The notes under the pieces are model-generated. The model was given only the letters and a program-made list of their open reading frames with translations, searched no databases and was not told the origin of the DNA. Below, piece by piece: positions 17,319 through 26,835 of a stretch of 64,000 nt of DNA. Source of the stretch: Rhodocyclaceae bacterium (GTDB taxonomy: Bacteria; Pseudomonadota; Gammaproteobacteria; Burkholderiales; Rhodocyclaceae); contig JALNXH010000007.1 of NCBI GenBank assembly GCA_023230455.1, positions 77,142 to 141,141 on the forward strand, read 5' to 3'. The position numbers and the translations under genes were made by a program. The first letter of the stretch is position 1, and each line of letters begins with the position of its first letter.

Positions 17319-18434
17319 ATGCTCACCCCCCAGGACGACCTGCTCGGCCATCAACTGCCCACCACCTTCGACCATGTCGGCACCAGCGATCCGGCATGGA
17401 TGGAACGCCTCTGGTACACCGGCCACCCGACCAGCGGAGAGGTCATCTTCGACATCGGCCTCGGCTACCACCCGAACCGCAACGTGATGGACGCCTTCGC
17501 CGGCGTCACCGTCGGCACCACGCAGTACAACTTCCGCGCTTCGCGCCGGCTGCGCCCCAACCCGCTCGACACCGCGGTCGGCCCGTTGCAGATCAAGGTC
17601 GTCGAAGGCCTCCGCCGCCACCGCCTGACGCTGGCGCCCAACGACTCCGGCATCAGCTTCGATCTCGAATTCTTTTCGACACTCAACGCCCACGAGGAAG
17701 AGCCGCACTTTCGCCGCCGCAACGGCCGCGTCACCGAAGACATGATGCGTGCGCAGCAGCTCGGCCGCTACCGCGGTTGGCTCGACGTGGCGGGCAAGCG
17801 CTACGAACTCGATGCCGAGCCGTGGCCCGGGCAGCGCGACCACTCGTGGGGCGTGCGCGCCGAAATGCGCAGCGATGAAAGCCATCCGCCGCTGACCTTC
17901 TACCCGCCCTTCCTCTACGCCTGGACCACCGCGCAGTTTCCCAGCGGGCGCGGCCTCCATGTGTTTTTCAAGGAGCGCGCGCCGGGCGACCCGATCTATA
18001 TCTCGGGTGAGGAAGTGTTTGGCAACGACACGCGCCCCGATCCCGCGCGCAAGCTGGTCGCCGTAGGCCACCGCATCCATTGGGCGGATGACCCGCTCGG
18101 CCAGACAGTGCGCGCGGCGGAGTTCGACGTGCGCTTTGCCGACGGTTCGGAGCGTACCTTGCAGATCCGCACCCTGCCCGCCCGCTACTTCCTCAAGGCC
18201 GGCCTCTACGGCGGGCTCGACGGCTGGTTTCAGGGCGACGACAAGGGCAAGCTCCACACCGCGCATGACGTCTGGAATCTCACCGATCCGGCGCACCGCA
18301 AAATCGCCCGCACGCTCTGCGACCACGTGATCGAAGTACGCGACGGCGACGAAGTCGGTTACGGCATCATGGAATACGGCGTCGGCAAGGGCTACGCGCT
18401 GTATCCCGAAGTGCAAATGCACCCGCCGATCTGA
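17319..18434 (+). CDS. Uncharacterised catabolic-cluster protein, copy 2 (DUF7064/7065-like)
   Basis: 371 residues, paralogue of the protein at 10282-11445. Shared blocks are IGLGYHPNRNVMDAFAG, QRDHSWGVR and GDEVGYGIMEYG, in the same order and at similar distances. Soluble, no signal peptide. Start ATG at 17319, 8 bp after the previous stop. Both copies lie beside an APH kinase in divergent units that share the spacer at 15359-15641. Function unknown; a beta-rich ligand-binding or lyase/hydratase-like fold is a guess. Confidence 0.7.
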   Translation: MLTPQDDLLGHQLPTTFDHVGTSDPAWMERLWYTGHPTSGEVIFDIGLGYHPNRNVMDAFAGVTVGTTQYNFRASRRLRPNPLDTAVGPLQIKVVEGLRRHRLTLAPNDSGISFDLEFFSTLNAHEEEPHFRRRNGRVTEDMMRAQQLGRYRGWLDVAGKRYELDAEPWPGQRDHSWGVRAEMRSDESHPPLTFYPPFLYAWTTAQFPSGRGLHVFFKERAPGDPIYISGEEVFGNDTRPDPARKLVAVGHRIHWADDPLGQTVRAAEFDVRFADGSERTLQIRTLPARYFLKAGLYGGLDGWFQGDDKGKLHTAHDVWNLTDPAHRKIARTLCDHVIEVRDGDEVGYGIMEYGVGKGYALYPEVQMHPPI

Positions 18435-18469
18435 GCGGGCCCGCGCGTCCACCAACAGAAAGGCATGCG

Positions 18470-19249
18470 ATGAACTACGAAACGCTGGCAATCGAAAAGC
18501 AGGGCGCCGTCGATTGGCTGACCCTCAATCGCCCGGCCGCGCTGAACGCGCTCAACCGCCGGATGATGGACGAACTGCTCGACTATTTCGGCGGGCTGCT
18601 AAACGACGATTCGGTACGCATCGTTGCCCTGCGCGGCGCCGGACGGGCGTTCTGTGCCGGATGGGACGTCAAGGATTCCGGAATGAGCCCGGAGAGCCTC
18701 GTCGCCGGCGGCCCACAGGCTGCGTTTGCCGGCGCCCGCCACGCCAGCGAGATCGTGCGGCGCATGCGGCGCTGTCCGCAGCCCATTGTCGCCATGGTTA
18801 ATGGCGCCGCCTGCGGCGGCGGCTTCGCGCTGGTCGCCGCCACCGACATCCGCATAGCCACGCCGTCGGCGCGGATGAACGCCGCCTTCGTCCGCATCGG
18901 CCTCTCCGGCTGCGACATGGGGCTCAGCTACCACCTGCCGCGCCTGGTCGGCGCCGCGGTCACCTCCGAGCTGCTGCTCACCGGCCGCTTCATCGATGCC
19001 CGGCGCGCGCTGGCAGTCGGTCTGGTCTCCGAGGTGGTGGAGGAAGCGCAGCTGGAGCGAGCGGCGCGCGTCTATATCGACGAAATGCTCGCCGCCACCC
19101 CGCTCGGTCTGCGCCTGACCAAGGAAGGCCTGAACATCAACCTCGGCGCGACCTCGCTCGAAGCAGCCACCGCACTGGAAGACCGCAACCAGGCGCTGTG
19201 CATGCAGGCGCCGGAGTTCCGTGGCGGGCTCGGCGCGCGCAAGCCGTAG
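18470..19249 (+). CDS. Enoyl-CoA hydratase/isomerase family protein
   Basis: 259 residues, normal crotonase length. Oxyanion-hole segments are CAGWDVKD and GAACGGGFALVAATDIRIA; the region RIGLSGCDMGLSYHLPRLVG is typical of actinobacterial/proteobacterial EchA proteins of terpenoid and steroid catabolism. It would hydrate or isomerise an enoyl-CoA in beta-oxidation. Last gene of the rightward unit; a GC-rich hairpin follows and the next genes converge. Confidence 0.9.
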   Translation: MNYETLAIEKQGAVDWLTLNRPAALNALNRRMMDELLDYFGGLLNDDSVRIVALRGAGRAFCAGWDVKDSGMSPESLVAGGPQAAFAGARHASEIVRRMRRCPQPIVAMVNGAACGGGFALVAATDIRIATPSARMNAAFVRIGLSGCDMGLSYHLPRLVGAAVTSELLLTGRFIDARRALAVGLVSEVVEEAQLERAARVYIDEMLAATPLGLRLTKEGLNINLGATSLEAATALEDRNQALCMQAPEFRGGLGARKP

Positions 19250-19282
19250 CCGGCCGCGCCGGGCGGATGCCCCGGTCTATTC

Positions 19283-19301
19283 GCCGCCCGGGGCGGGCGG
19301 C
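19283..19301. terminator. Hairpin between convergent genes
   Basis: GCCGCCCG and CGGGCGGC form an 8-bp stem with a 3-base loop, in the 111-bp spacer between the hydratase and the convergent SDR. No long T tract; terminator function is inferred from position. Confidence 0.45.
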
Positions 19302-19360
19302 AAGCGTTTGCTCGCCGCTTCCGCTTTGGCCCAGCAGCGATCGAGCAGTTCCCGTTCATA

Positions 19361-20143
<783 letters not shown>

Positions 20144-20153
20144 CTCTATGCCC

Positions 20154-21335
20154 TCACAGTCTTTCAATAATCGTCACGTTGGCCATGCCGCCGCCTTCGC
20201 ACATGGTTTGCAGGCCATAGCGCTGGTTGCCGTTCTTCAAAGCGTAGACCAACGTCGTCATCAGCTTCGCACCCGAGGCGCCGAGCGGGTGGCCTAGGGC
20301 GATGGCACCGCCGAGGGGGTTGAGCCGTGCCGGATCGGCACCGGTGTGCTTGAGCCAGGCCAGCGGTACCGGAGCGAAGGCCTCGTTGACTTCGAAGTGG
20401 CCGATGTCGTCGATCTTCAAGCCGGCCTTTTTCAACGCGATGGTCGTCGCCGGCAGCGGGCCTTCGAGCATCACCACCGGGTCGTCGCCGATCGCCGTCA
20501 TCTGGTGGATGCGCGCCAGCGGCGCGACGCCCAGCTTCTTCAGGCCGCGTTCGTTGACAATCATCAGGCCGGCGGCTCCGTCGGCGATCTGGCTAGCGTT
20601 GGCAGCACTGATCACCCCGCCTTCCTGTAGCAGCTTGACGCCGGCAATGCCTTGCAGCGTGGCGTCGGCACGGATACCCTCGTCGGCGACGTGCATCGCA
20701 CCGGTCGCCCCACTCTCCGCCGTGCGGGCCTCGACGGCGAGGATTTCGTCCCTGAACTTTCCGGCCCCGGTCGCCGCGGCGGCGAGCTGGTGGCTCTTCA
20801 AAGCGAAGGCATCGAGCTCATCCTTCTTGAAGCCATGCTTGGCGGCGAGCATTTCGGCGCCCATGAACTGGCTGAATTCCGGTGTTTGCGGATAGCGCTT
20901 GCGGATGTTCGGGCTCATGTAGATACCGAAGCCGTTCTTGCGCGGCAGGGTCATCGGCAGGAACATCGGCACCCGCGACATACTCTCGACGCCAGCGGCA
21001 ATGACCACGTCCATCGTCCCCGACATCACCGCCTGGGCGGCGAAATGCACCGCCTGCTGCGACGAGCCACACTGACGGTCGAGCGAAACCCCCGGCACCT
21101 TCTCGGGCAGGCGCGAGGCCAGCACCGCGTTGCGGGCGATGTTGTTGGATTGCTCGGCGACGTGGCTGACGCAGCCCATGATGACGTCCTCGACCAGCGC
21201 CGGGTCGGCGCCACTGCGGTCGAGCAGTGCGTCGATCACCTGTGCGGCCAGATCGACCGGATGCCAACCGGACAGCGCACCATTGCGGCGTCCCGCCGCG
21301 GTGCGCAGCGCAGCGACGATATAGGCTTCAGCCAT
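20154..21335 (-). CDS. Acetyl-CoA acyltransferase (thiolase)
   Basis: 393 residues, standard thiolase length. The acylated nucleophile is the Cys in SLDRQCGSSQQAVHFAA; the NEAFAPVPLAW block and GGAIALGHPLGASGAKL supply the His of the active site, and MCEGGGMAN the second catalytic Cys. It cleaves 3-ketoacyl-CoA to acetyl-CoA (or propionyl-CoA) plus a shortened acyl-CoA. First gene of a two-gene unit with the HSD10-like SDR; together they complete the beta-oxidation cycle begun by the dehydrogenase and hydratase in this island. Confidence 0.93.
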   Translation of the reverse strand: MAEAYIVAALRTAAGRRNGALSGWHPVDLAAQVIDALLDRSGADPALVEDVIMGCVSHVAEQSNNIARNAVLASRLPEKVPGVSLDRQCGSSQQAVHFAAQAVMSGTMDVVIAAGVESMSRVPMFLPMTLPRKNGFGIYMSPNIRKRYPQTPEFSQFMGAEMLAAKHGFKKDELDAFALKSHQLAAAATGAGKFRDEILAVEARTAESGATGAMHVADEGIRADATLQGIAGVKLLQEGGVISAANASQIADGAAGLMIVNERGLKKLGVAPLARIHQMTAIGDDPVVMLEGPLPATTIALKKAGLKIDDIGHFEVNEAFAPVPLAWLKHTGADPARLNPLGGAIALGHPLGASGAKLMTTLVYALKNGNQRYGLQTMCEGGGMANVTIIERL

Positions 21336-21544
21336 GAATGTTCCTCCTTGAAATGGGTCGGCCCGCTATGGCGGGCTCAGCCTGCAACCATACCCGAAAT
21401 CGGAAGCCGGGCCAGCGGGCGCCCGGCTTCCCCATCCGCTCGTGTTGCATTCCGACTGCGGCGACGCAGGAATCGCTATCATGGGCGCTTTCCGCCCTGC
21501 GCGACACGGCGGGCCGCCTTCTTACTGGAGAACAGCGAAACCCT
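21336..21544. promoter_or_regulatory. Divergent spacer, thiolase / NYN gene
   Basis: 209 bp that must hold the promoters of two outward genes. No distinctive motif seen. Confidence 0.35.
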
Positions 21545-22669
21545 ATGGCTTCATCCCACGAAAACGTCAGCATGGCGGTGTTCTGCGACTTCGAAAACGT
21601 TGCCCTCGGCGTGCGCGACGCCAATTACGACAAATTCGACATCAAGCCGGTGCTCGAACGCCTTCTGTTGAAGGGCAGCATCGTGGTCAAAAAGGCCTAC
21701 TGCGACTGGGAGCGCTACAAGGGCTTCAAGGCGACGATGCACGAAGCCAATTTCGAGCTGATCGAAATTCCGCACGTCCGCCAATCGGGCAAGAACTCCG
21801 CCGATATCCGCCTGGTGGTCGACGCGCTCGACCTGTGCTACACCAAGTCGCACGTCAACACCTTCGTCATCATCAGCGGCGACTCCGATTTCTCGCCGCT
21901 GGTCTCCAAACTGCGCGAGAACGCCAAGCAGGTGATCGGCGTCGGCGTCAAACAATCGACCTCCGACCTGCTGATCGCCAACTGCGACGAGTTCATCTTC
22001 TACGACGATCTGGTGCGCGAAAGCCGCCGCGCGGCGGCCAAACGCGAGCCCCGCGAGGCTCAGCCGACAGCCAAGCGCTCGCCCGAGGAGGAAAAACGGC
22101 GCAAGGAGGAACTCGAAGCACGCCGCCGGCAGGCCATCGAAATCGCCGTGGAAACTTTTGACGCACTGATCGCCGAACGCGGCGACAGCGGCAAGATCTG
22201 GGCTTCGATCCTGAAAGAGGCGATCAAGCGCCGCAAGCCGGACTTCAACGAGTCCTACTACGGTTTCCGCGCCTTCGGCAACCTGCTCGACGAGGCGCAG
22301 GCTCGCGGCCTGCTCGAAGTCGGCCGCGACGAGAAGTCCGGGGCCTACGTTTATCGCAGCAGCGGCGTACCGGCCGTCGTCGAGGCCCCCATCGAAGTCG
22401 CACCTACAACAGCGGCGCCCGAAGCGGTGGCCCCGGCCGGCATCGAGGAGACCGCGGGCAAGAACGAAACCCGACGCAGGGGACGCGGCGGCCGCAAGCC
22501 GGCCACGGCCAAAGTCTCCGCGCTGCCGGCTGTCGCTGTCGAAACCGTCGCGCCAGCCGAACCGGCGCCACCGCCGACGGCGGTGGCAGCGCCGACCAAA
22601 GCGCCGCGCAAGCCGGCCGCGCGCAGCCGGCGCGCCCGCAAGCCGGAGACCAAGACCGACGGCGCCTGA
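21545..22669 (+). CDS. NYN-domain / OST-HTH (LOTUS) protein
   Basis: 374 residues from the ATG at 21545. Residues 1-155 form a NYN (PIN-like RNase) domain with its acidic residues in AVFCDFENV, SADIRLVVDALDL and ISGDSDFSPL. Residues about 160-200 are charged and helical; about 200-275 match an OST-HTH/LOTUS-like winged helix (IWASILKEAIKRRKPDFNESYYGF). The last ~90 residues are Ala/Pro/Lys-rich and probably disordered with RNA-binding character. The family (LabA/MARF1-like) is thought to act on RNA; the bacterial target is unknown. Monocistronic, with a convergent neighbour 20 bp away. Confidence 0.82.
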   Translation: MASSHENVSMAVFCDFENVALGVRDANYDKFDIKPVLERLLLKGSIVVKKAYCDWERYKGFKATMHEANFELIEIPHVRQSGKNSADIRLVVDALDLCYTKSHVNTFVIISGDSDFSPLVSKLRENAKQVIGVGVKQSTSDLLIANCDEFIFYDDLVRESRRAAAKREPREAQPTAKRSPEEEKRRKEELEARRRQAIEIAVETFDALIAERGDSGKIWASILKEAIKRRKPDFNESYYGFRAFGNLLDEAQARGLLEVGRDEKSGAYVYRSSGVPAVVEAPIEVAPTTAAPEAVAPAGIEETAGKNETRRRGRGGRKPATAKVSALPAVAVETVAPAEPAPPPTAVAAPTKAPRKPAARSRRARKPETKTDGA

Positions 22670-22688
22670 CGCGTAGCGGCGCTGCGGG

Positions 22689-23951
22689 CTATTTTCGGTC
22701 GCCGGGCGCGGCCGATCTGAAAATGGCATCCACCGCGATCACGCCGCGATAGCTTTGCAGCAGCCCGCCGGTCTCCGGCGTTCCAGTCAGCGCCTGGTAC
22801 TCCCGCTCGGAAAGCGGCTTGATTTTCGCGGCATCGCGCACGCGGCTGAAAACCCCGTGACGCCACTGATAAACCTCGGACAGCTTCTGCCTGAAGGTGT
22901 AGAAGTGATGGTTGTCGTTGTAGTAATCGTCGAAACGGCCGCGTCCGAGATAGATCATGTTGGAGCCTTCGTAACCGGTCTTCTGGTAGCTGACCGCATC
23001 GGTATTCAGCAGATAGGCCCAGTCTCCCGGAATAAAGTTGTCGGCCGCCACGCCATAGTGCAGGGCAACGACCTTGCCCGGCCGCGGCCGGTCCGACGCC
23101 CGGTAATCGTCCTCGAAAAACCACATGGCATCCGGCTCGATGTCCGACAGCGGCTCACCGTCGGCGGCAAGCCAGGCCTCGATGCGGCGCAGCTTCTCCG
23201 CGTCGGGTCTGATGCGCCGGTAGTAGTCGAGAATGCCCTGGAGAATCACCAGCTTGGTTGCGGTATAGCAGCCGATCGCATAGCGCTCCGGCTCCATGAA
23301 CGCGTTGTTTACCGCCTCGTGCAAGGGGTAGCCCGGTAGTGGCGTACCCCGCTTCCAGTATTTTTCATTCCACGCCGCCGATCCGCCGTCGGGCCAGATC
23401 CAATCGAGGGTCTCCGTCCAGGCGACGATGTTCTGCAACATGCCGACGCGATCCTGCACCGCCGCGACATCGCAATCGAACTCGGTCAACCGTCCATGCT
23501 GCAACAGCGCAAGTACGATTTCCTTTTTCGACACGGTATGCACTGCGCGCAGTTTCCCGGCAACCGCCGTCGGCAGATGCACCACCGCATCGCTCAGGCC
23601 CATCGCCTCGCGCTTGAAGAAATCCAGCGTAGACGAGTCGCCCGCCGGCGTGTTCAGCGTATAGGTCAGCGACTCTTTGCGCTTACGCTCGGTCACCCAT
23701 GAGAACGGAATCCCCTGTTCCGCCAGATAAATTGGCAACGCCCGCCGCACCGACGCCATGCGGCGGGAATCGCCGCGGCAGGAAAAACGGATGCCGGCAT
23801 CGCCGGGGGCTGTCGCGACGACGCCACTACCGCTGGTCGGCCGATCCACGATCCGATCGGCATCGACGCCGCCGATCAGCAGCGCCATGGCTGCGCCGGC
23901 CGCAATGGCGGCGAGCAGGAGCGCATTTCTGGTCGTTTCGTGAAATGACAT
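22689..23951 (-). CDS. Possible Tgl-type protein-glutamine gamma-glutamyltransferase, membrane-anchored
   Basis: 420 residues. Residues 9-28 form a signal anchor, so the rest should be periplasmic. From about 215 onward the sequence runs colinearly with Bacillus spore-coat transglutaminase Tgl (compared from memory): RYAIGCYTATKLVILQG aligns with the segment holding catalytic Cys116 (C228 here), then FIPGDWAYLLNT, YEGSNMIYLGRGRF and a following HHFYTF. The acidic partners of Tgl (E115, E187) appear as Gly and Ser, so activity is uncertain. The N-terminal 200 residues have no recognised fold. Downstream of a kinase-HDOD gene on the same strand, 72 bp apart. Confidence 0.5.
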   Translation of the reverse strand: MSFHETTRNALLLAAIAAGAAMALLIGGVDADRIVDRPTSGSGVVATAPGDAGIRFSCRGDSRRMASVRRALPIYLAEQGIPFSWVTERKRKESLTYTLNTPAGDSSTLDFFKREAMGLSDAVVHLPTAVAGKLRAVHTVSKKEIVLALLQHGRLTEFDCDVAAVQDRVGMLQNIVAWTETLDWIWPDGGSAAWNEKYWKRGTPLPGYPLHEAVNNAFMEPERYAIGCYTATKLVILQGILDYYRRIRPDAEKLRRIEAWLAADGEPLSDIEPDAMWFFEDDYRASDRPRPGKVVALHYGVAADNFIPGDWAYLLNTDAVSYQKTGYEGSNMIYLGRGRFDDYYNDNHHFYTFRQKLSEVYQWRHGVFSRVRDAAKIKPLSEREYQALTGTPETGGLLQSYRGVIAVDAIFRSAAPGDRK

Positions 23952-24023
23952 CGAGAGTGAAACCGTGTGAATTGACGCCGCGCCGCGACAACAGCCCGGA
24001 TCGGAAGTGCCGGATCGCCGCCG

Positions 24024-26456
24024 CTACGCTGTCTGCTTTATTGCCAGCACAGCCTGATTGCGCAACGTTTTCAGCAGTTGCAGCTGGTTCTCCGGAATGA
24101 CGATGGAACCCGGCTTGTCCTTGTCGCAGTAGATCATCGCCACGGATTTTCCCTTGATGTTGAGCGGAAACAGGACAAAGGTACGCGCTGGCACCCGTTC
24201 GCGGAACCACGGCGGAATCTTGTCGGCGATCTTCGGATCGTCGACGTCCGCAATCAGCACGTCCGCTCCCTTCGAGGTGGCCACGTAGAACACATCGGCG
24301 GCATAGGAAAGCGGAAACTTGAAATGCTTGACGATATCGATGGTATCCGGGCCGAAGCCGAAACGTCCCACCATATTCCCCGAACGGGGATCGCGCAGGC
24401 AGAGCAGCACCCGCTTGAAGCCCATCGCCCGATACATGATTTCGAGAATGATGCGCAGGATATCGTTGAGCGAGAAATCGTCCACCAGCGAATTGCTGAT
24501 GTCCTGAATGCCCGCCGCCAGAATCGACGACGCGTCGACCTGCACCTCATCGCCGGCCGACTCCTGACCGCCGCCCTGCACCTCAATGTCGTCTGCCGCA
24601 GGCGGCGGCGTAGACAAGGCGTCGTTCAGCACCGTCTGTTCCAAAGTCTTGTCCAAGGTGTCGACGCGCGCTGCGCTGACCGCGGGTCCCGCCTCCGTCG
24701 GTTTTTCCTTGGCCGCCGCAAAGCCGGCAAGTTGCCGTGCGAACGGGCTCTGCTTGAGGTTGACGTGGAGGATCGAGGCGAACTGAACCAGTTCGACAGA
24801 GGATTTCTCGATCACCGCCGAGAACTGCTTTTCCGACAATTGCAGGCTGGCGCCGAACCGGTCGGTAGCCGCCTGTAGGACCCGCTGGCGATCCTCCGGC
24901 TTACTCCCGGCCACCAGATCGCACAGTTCGTTGGAAAAACCGGCGATCACGCGCAGCGTCTCGTCCGCCGTCGCCGGCTTGTGGATCGTTCCTTCCGGCA
25001 GCTTGCGCATGCTGTTGACGATCGACGGCGGGAAGCCCCAGTTGCGGGCAATGCCGATACCCAGATCCTCGAAGGAAATACCCAGCACCTGCGCCGAAGC
25101 GATCGCTTCGGAAACGTTTTTCTGCTGCATCAGAATGCGGATGGTCTCCACCTCCTCGGGGAAGTAGTACTGGGCCAGCAGTTGCCCCAAGCCATGGAAC
25201 ATCGAACAGATGAAGGCTTCCTCGGCTTCTCTCGTACCCATCTTGAGCCCGGCATCGCGGCCAAGAATACCTGCCATATTGGCGCGCAGGAAGGCTTCGC
25301 GCAGGTCCCTGGCATTGGCCTTGTCCTGTAGATGTTCGAACATCAGCACGGTGATTGCGATGTTGCGGATCGCATCGAAACCGAGCACGATCACCGCCCG
25401 CGTCACTGTGCTGATGCTGCCACCGCCGGCCGTGCGATAGAAGGCCGAATTCACCAGCCGCAGGATCTTGTTGGTTAGCGCGTAATCCTTGAGGATGGTA
25501 TTGGAAAGTTTGTTGATGCTCTCCTTGTCCGAATGGGTCATCTTGTTGATCGCCGACACCGAGTCCGACAACGCCGGAAAATCGGTCTTGTGGCGCATCC
25601 GGCGGATCAGGAAATCGAGCGTGCTCTGCTTCTTCGCCTCGGCGTCGACCACCTCGACCTGTCCACCGCCGAGGTATTGCTCCAGCGCCAGCCGCATTTG
25701 CCGTGCATCGGCGAAGCGCAGCGACGGATCGCGGGCGCAGGCCTTGAGGGCGATGTCGGCCAGCTTCTCGTCGAGCCCCTTGGGCACGGTAATCGGCTCC
25801 GTGACGATGCGATGGAGGATCTGCGCCACCGAATCGCCCTGCACCACGCGCCGCGCGGTGACCATTTCGAGCAGGATCAGGCCGGCGGCGTAGACGTCCA
25901 CCTGTTCGCTGACGCGCTGGTGCTCGACGTATTCCGGAGCCAGATAGGGCGGCGTTCCCATCAGCCCCTGCTGGGCTTCGGTGACGTTGCCGACCCGTGT
26001 AGCGATACCGAAATCCATCACCCGCGGCACGCCCTGGGCGTCCATGATGATGTTCGACGGTTTCAGATCGCGATGGATGATGCCCAGTGTGTGCGCCTGA
26101 GCCAGCGCATCGACCACCTGGCGCAGGATCGCCGCCGCGAGCGTCGGCTCGATCGGCCCGTCGCTGCGCAACTGGTCGGCAAGGGTCCTGCCGGCGACAT
26201 ATTCGAACACCAGATAGGGGTCGCCGTCCTGTTCGCCGGCGTCGAAGATCGGCACTACATTGGCGTGGCGCAGCTTGCTGACCATGCGCGCTTCGCCCAA
26301 CAGCATCTGGTTGAGCTGGGTGTCGGACTGGTCGAAATGCAATGTCTTGATCGCCACCTCGCGCTGGAGCTGGGGATCCCAGGCCAGATAGACCACACTT
26401 TGGGCGCCGCGGCCAAGTTCGCGACGAATTTCAAAACGGCCGATTGTTTGAGACAT
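24024..26456 (-). CDS. Ser/Thr protein kinase - HDOD - GAF fusion
   Basis: 810 residues. Residues 1-270 are a complete eukaryotic-type kinase: GRGAQSVVYLAWD glycine loop, VAIKTL lysine, IHRDLKPSNI catalytic loop, MDFGIATR, and GTPPYLAPEY. Residues about 285-500 are an HDOD domain (SKLSNTIL...LRLVNSAFYRT, LGFDAIRNIAI). Residues about 640-805 are a GAF-like sensor (ILEIMYRAMGFKRVLLCLRD). No transmembrane segment, so it is cytoplasmic. HDOD proteins function in signalling without the HD catalytic residues. The combination suggests the kinase output or the HDOD scaffold is gated by a ligand at the GAF end. Confidence 0.88.
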   Translation of the reverse strand: MSQTIGRFEIRRELGRGAQSVVYLAWDPQLQREVAIKTLHFDQSDTQLNQMLLGEARMVSKLRHANVVPIFDAGEQDGDPYLVFEYVAGRTLADQLRSDGPIEPTLAAAILRQVVDALAQAHTLGIIHRDLKPSNIIMDAQGVPRVMDFGIATRVGNVTEAQQGLMGTPPYLAPEYVEHQRVSEQVDVYAAGLILLEMVTARRVVQGDSVAQILHRIVTEPITVPKGLDEKLADIALKACARDPSLRFADARQMRLALEQYLGGGQVEVVDAEAKKQSTLDFLIRRMRHKTDFPALSDSVSAINKMTHSDKESINKLSNTILKDYALTNKILRLVNSAFYRTAGGGSISTVTRAVIVLGFDAIRNIAITVLMFEHLQDKANARDLREAFLRANMAGILGRDAGLKMGTREAEEAFICSMFHGLGQLLAQYYFPEEVETIRILMQQKNVSEAIASAQVLGISFEDLGIGIARNWGFPPSIVNSMRKLPEGTIHKPATADETLRVIAGFSNELCDLVAGSKPEDRQRVLQAATDRFGASLQLSEKQFSAVIEKSSVELVQFASILHVNLKQSPFARQLAGFAAAKEKPTEAGPAVSAARVDTLDKTLEQTVLNDALSTPPPAADDIEVQGGGQESAGDEVQVDASSILAAGIQDISNSLVDDFSLNDILRIILEIMYRAMGFKRVLLCLRDPRSGNMVGRFGFGPDTIDIVKHFKFPLSYAADVFYVATSKGADVLIADVDDPKIADKIPPWFRERVPARTFVLFPLNIKGKSVAMIYCDKDKPGSIVIPENQLQLLKTLRNQAVLAIKQTA

Positions 26457-26574
26457 GACAAGATTTTAGCGTTCCGCGCCTATGACGGATGCCAAAGTTG
26501 CAGAGCGGCGCCCTGCTCCCCGCGGTTCGGCGCCGCCCGTTGCCAATCCCCGGGTTGCCGCATACCATGCGCTC

Positions 26575-26784
26575 ATGGACACCCACGAAGACCCCGAAAC
26601 CCTGCATCTGCGGCTCAACGAATTGCGCGTCGAACACCGCGACCTGGACGAAGCGATCGCCCGTATCGTTGCCACACCCGGACAGAATGAGCTGATGCTA
26701 CGCCGGCTGAAGAAGCGCAAGCTGCTCCTCAAGGACCGCATCACCTTCATCGAAAGCCAGCTGATGCCCGACGAACTGGCCTGA
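26575..26784 (+). CDS. YdcH-like DUF465 protein
   Basis: 69 residues from the ATG at 26575; the upstream extension of the frame overlaps the divergent kinase promoter and is not protein-like. The product is a short helical hairpin with the DUF465 pattern (LRLNELRVEHRDLDEAIARI...LKKRKLLLKDRI). Members are abundant small cytoplasmic proteins of unknown function in proteobacteria. Monocistronic, 51 bp before the exporter adaptor gene. Confidence 0.85.
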   Translation: MDTHEDPETLHLRLNELRVEHRDLDEAIARIVATPGQNELMLRRLKKRKLLLKDRITFIESQLMPDELA

Positions 26785-26835
26785 ATGCGGGCCGTCCGCT
26801 AAGTTTTTCCCCAACGCTCCACCGACTGCTCATCC

